The notes under the pieces: generated by a model
What the model saw: the letters and a program-made list of their open reading frames with translations, nothing else
Database searches by the model: none
What the model was told of the DNA's origin: nothing
Origin: Callaeas wilsoni
Lineage: Eukaryota; Chordata; Aves; Passeriformes; Callaeidae
NCBI GenBank assembly: GCA_013398955.1
Contig: VWPU01006293.1
Location: forward strand, 62,001-126,000
Direction of reading: 5' to 3'
Length of the DNA stretch: 64,000 nucleotides
Shown here: positions 62,801 through 64,000 of the stretch, one piece after another
Numbering within the stretch: the first letter of the stretch is position 1
Layout: the number at the start of each line of letters is the position of its first letter
Translations under genes and position numbers: made by a program

Positions 62801-64000
62801 GATGTACTTACTCCATATGAAGTTTTCTGTGCAACCTTTGTGTTTTTAAGTTTTTCATTTTTCCTCTCTATAGATGTTAATATGGAAATTGCAAGGTCAT
62901 TGGGTTTGAGTGTACAAACAAGAAACAGAACTCTGGAGAACCATGGCATTTGATCTTTGGAAACGATGTATTAATGCATGCTCCTATGAAAACCCCGAAT
63001 TGCAAAAATCATTTGTAGTGGGCTAGAGAGGTATTTGACAGATTATGTGCAAGTACATACATGTGTGTTTCATTATTTGATTGCCTTAGGAGACTGGTGT
63101 TTTAGTTGGCAGATCTGCTTACTAAAAGCAAAGCTCTTTGGCTGGCAGGATTACAGAATGCCTGAAGGAGAGAGTCCAAATGCTGAGAGCAAAAGAGAGG
63201 GAACGTGTAATGTGCAGAAAGCATGGGGAATCTATAAAGCCAGCAGGAAAAAATAGACTTGAATATGGCTCAAATTTGTTCTGTTGGGCTCAAATTGATA
63301 GCCATGCAGAAGTAAAAGCATGAAATTCTCTTATTTCAGTATCAAGTTAATTTTCTGGAAAACAATGTGTTTTCTATCATGCTAAGTATTATTTGGTTAC
63401 CTATTTGTACCTTGTCAGAAATCTTTAATCCATGCTTATTTTCTGACTCAGATTTTTTTTTAAAAGTGCAGCTGGTTTTGGGTGTTTACAGAGCACTATC
63501 AGACTGTGACATAAGTGGACACTGTAATAGGCTCTGAAACTTTGTTCTTGTCTTTATTAGCATGACGCAAGACTACACTATTGATTCCCAGTATATGTTA
63601 AATTTATGCATTTAATTTTGTGATATGTAATTTGTAGCTATTTTGCGGAAAAAAACCCCAAACCCAACCCAGTCTTTATACATACAAATTTAGAACAAAA
63701 CTTGCAAAGTTTTGGAATTAGCAGACAAACAAGTTGAGTATGTGTATCTAGAGAAGTCTACACCTGTGGCCTTGCACTTTCTTGATGTCTTCCTTCTCAA
63801 CCTCAAGCAATACAGGTTAGCATATTCACTTGGTCCTTTGCATTGTTCACTCCTAGCTGAATGCCATTACAGAATAACCAGCCACCTTGCTCTGTCTTTT
63901 AAGACTTCTCAATTTGAGAGCAAGGTTTGAAATGTGGGAAGCTGACAGGTGAAAGGCAGACTGATGTAGTGAAACAAGAAAAAGAGAAGCAGAAGGGCTG
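50868..64000 (+). other. PIK3R1: PIK3R1 intron 2, 5' part (continues past window end)
   Basis: It begins with the donor GTCAGT at 50868-50873. No sequence resembling the next p85-alpha coding exon occurs in the 13.1 kb to the window end, so the intron is at least that long, in line with the long 5' introns of the gene in other vertebrates. The sequence is AT-rich and unique. Homopolymers occur at 53016-53035 (A) and 60237-60247 (T), a T/G-rich tract near 57310-57352, and an A/C-rich stretch near 63650-63670. No CR1 or LTR fragment was recognised. The start sites of the shorter p55-alpha and p50-alpha forms are further downstream in known genes and are not seen here. Confidence 0.85.
53016..53035 (+). 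repeat. Poly(A) run of 20
   Basis: An uninterrupted run of 20 A in PIK3R1 intron 2. It has no recognised retroelement body upstream and no clear target-site duplication, so it is probably a simple homopolymer. Confidence 0.9.

Noticed and set aside
1..64000. CRISPR arrays, bacterial operons, phage or plasmid features
   Set aside because: Base composition, CR1 elements, splice sites and the PIK3R1 exon identify vertebrate nuclear DNA. No regularly spaced repeats were found.

Overview
The window reads as nuclear DNA from a bird. It is AT-rich apart from one CpG island. It carries several chicken-repeat-1 (CR1) retrotransposon fragments, with typical ends and truncated bodies, and a GC-rich endogenous retroviral LTR of a kind I recognise from bird genomes. 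The only protein-coding sequence I can support is the first coding exon of PIK3R1 (p85-alpha, regulatory subunit of class IA phosphoinositide 3-kinase) at 50534-50867 on the + strand. The species is not determinable by eye.

Layout: positions 1 to about 44.7 kb are intergenic, consistent with the large gene-poor interval upstream of PIK3R1 known in other vertebrates. This part holds a repeat cluster at 3.9-7.5 kb (four CR1 pieces, two on each strand, around a probable solo LTR on the minus strand). It also holds a GC-rich LTR at 31.5-32.5 kb and three short CR1 or CR1-like relics at 38.7, 41.1 and 42.1 kb. Between the repeats is unique AT-rich sequence with several homeodomain-, SOX- or MEIS-motif clusters that could be conserved enhancers; this is a motif reading only. 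No convincing exon was found there.

PIK3R1: a CpG island at about 44.74-46.16 kb contains GC boxes and a non-coding first exon ending at a strong donor (exon end 45528). Intron 1 (about 4.6 kb) runs to a strong acceptor, so exon 2 is taken as 50115-50867, with 419 nt of 5'UTR and 334 nt of coding sequence. The coding part gives 111 codons plus one base: the whole SH3 domain with the PI3K-type insert, then the first proline-rich segment. The remaining 13.1 kb to the window end is intron 2; I see no further PIK3R1 exon. Two regulatory features stand out: a set of upstream ORFs in the exon 2 leader, including an ATG-TAA start-stop element 14 nt before the real start codon, and a TATA/GATA/CACCC arrangement followed by a strong splice donor 0.3 kb before exon 2 that could be an alternative first exon.

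No CRISPR array, tRNA or rRNA gene, operon or exotic system was found. Most open reading frames here, including long ones in the CpG island, are composition artefacts.
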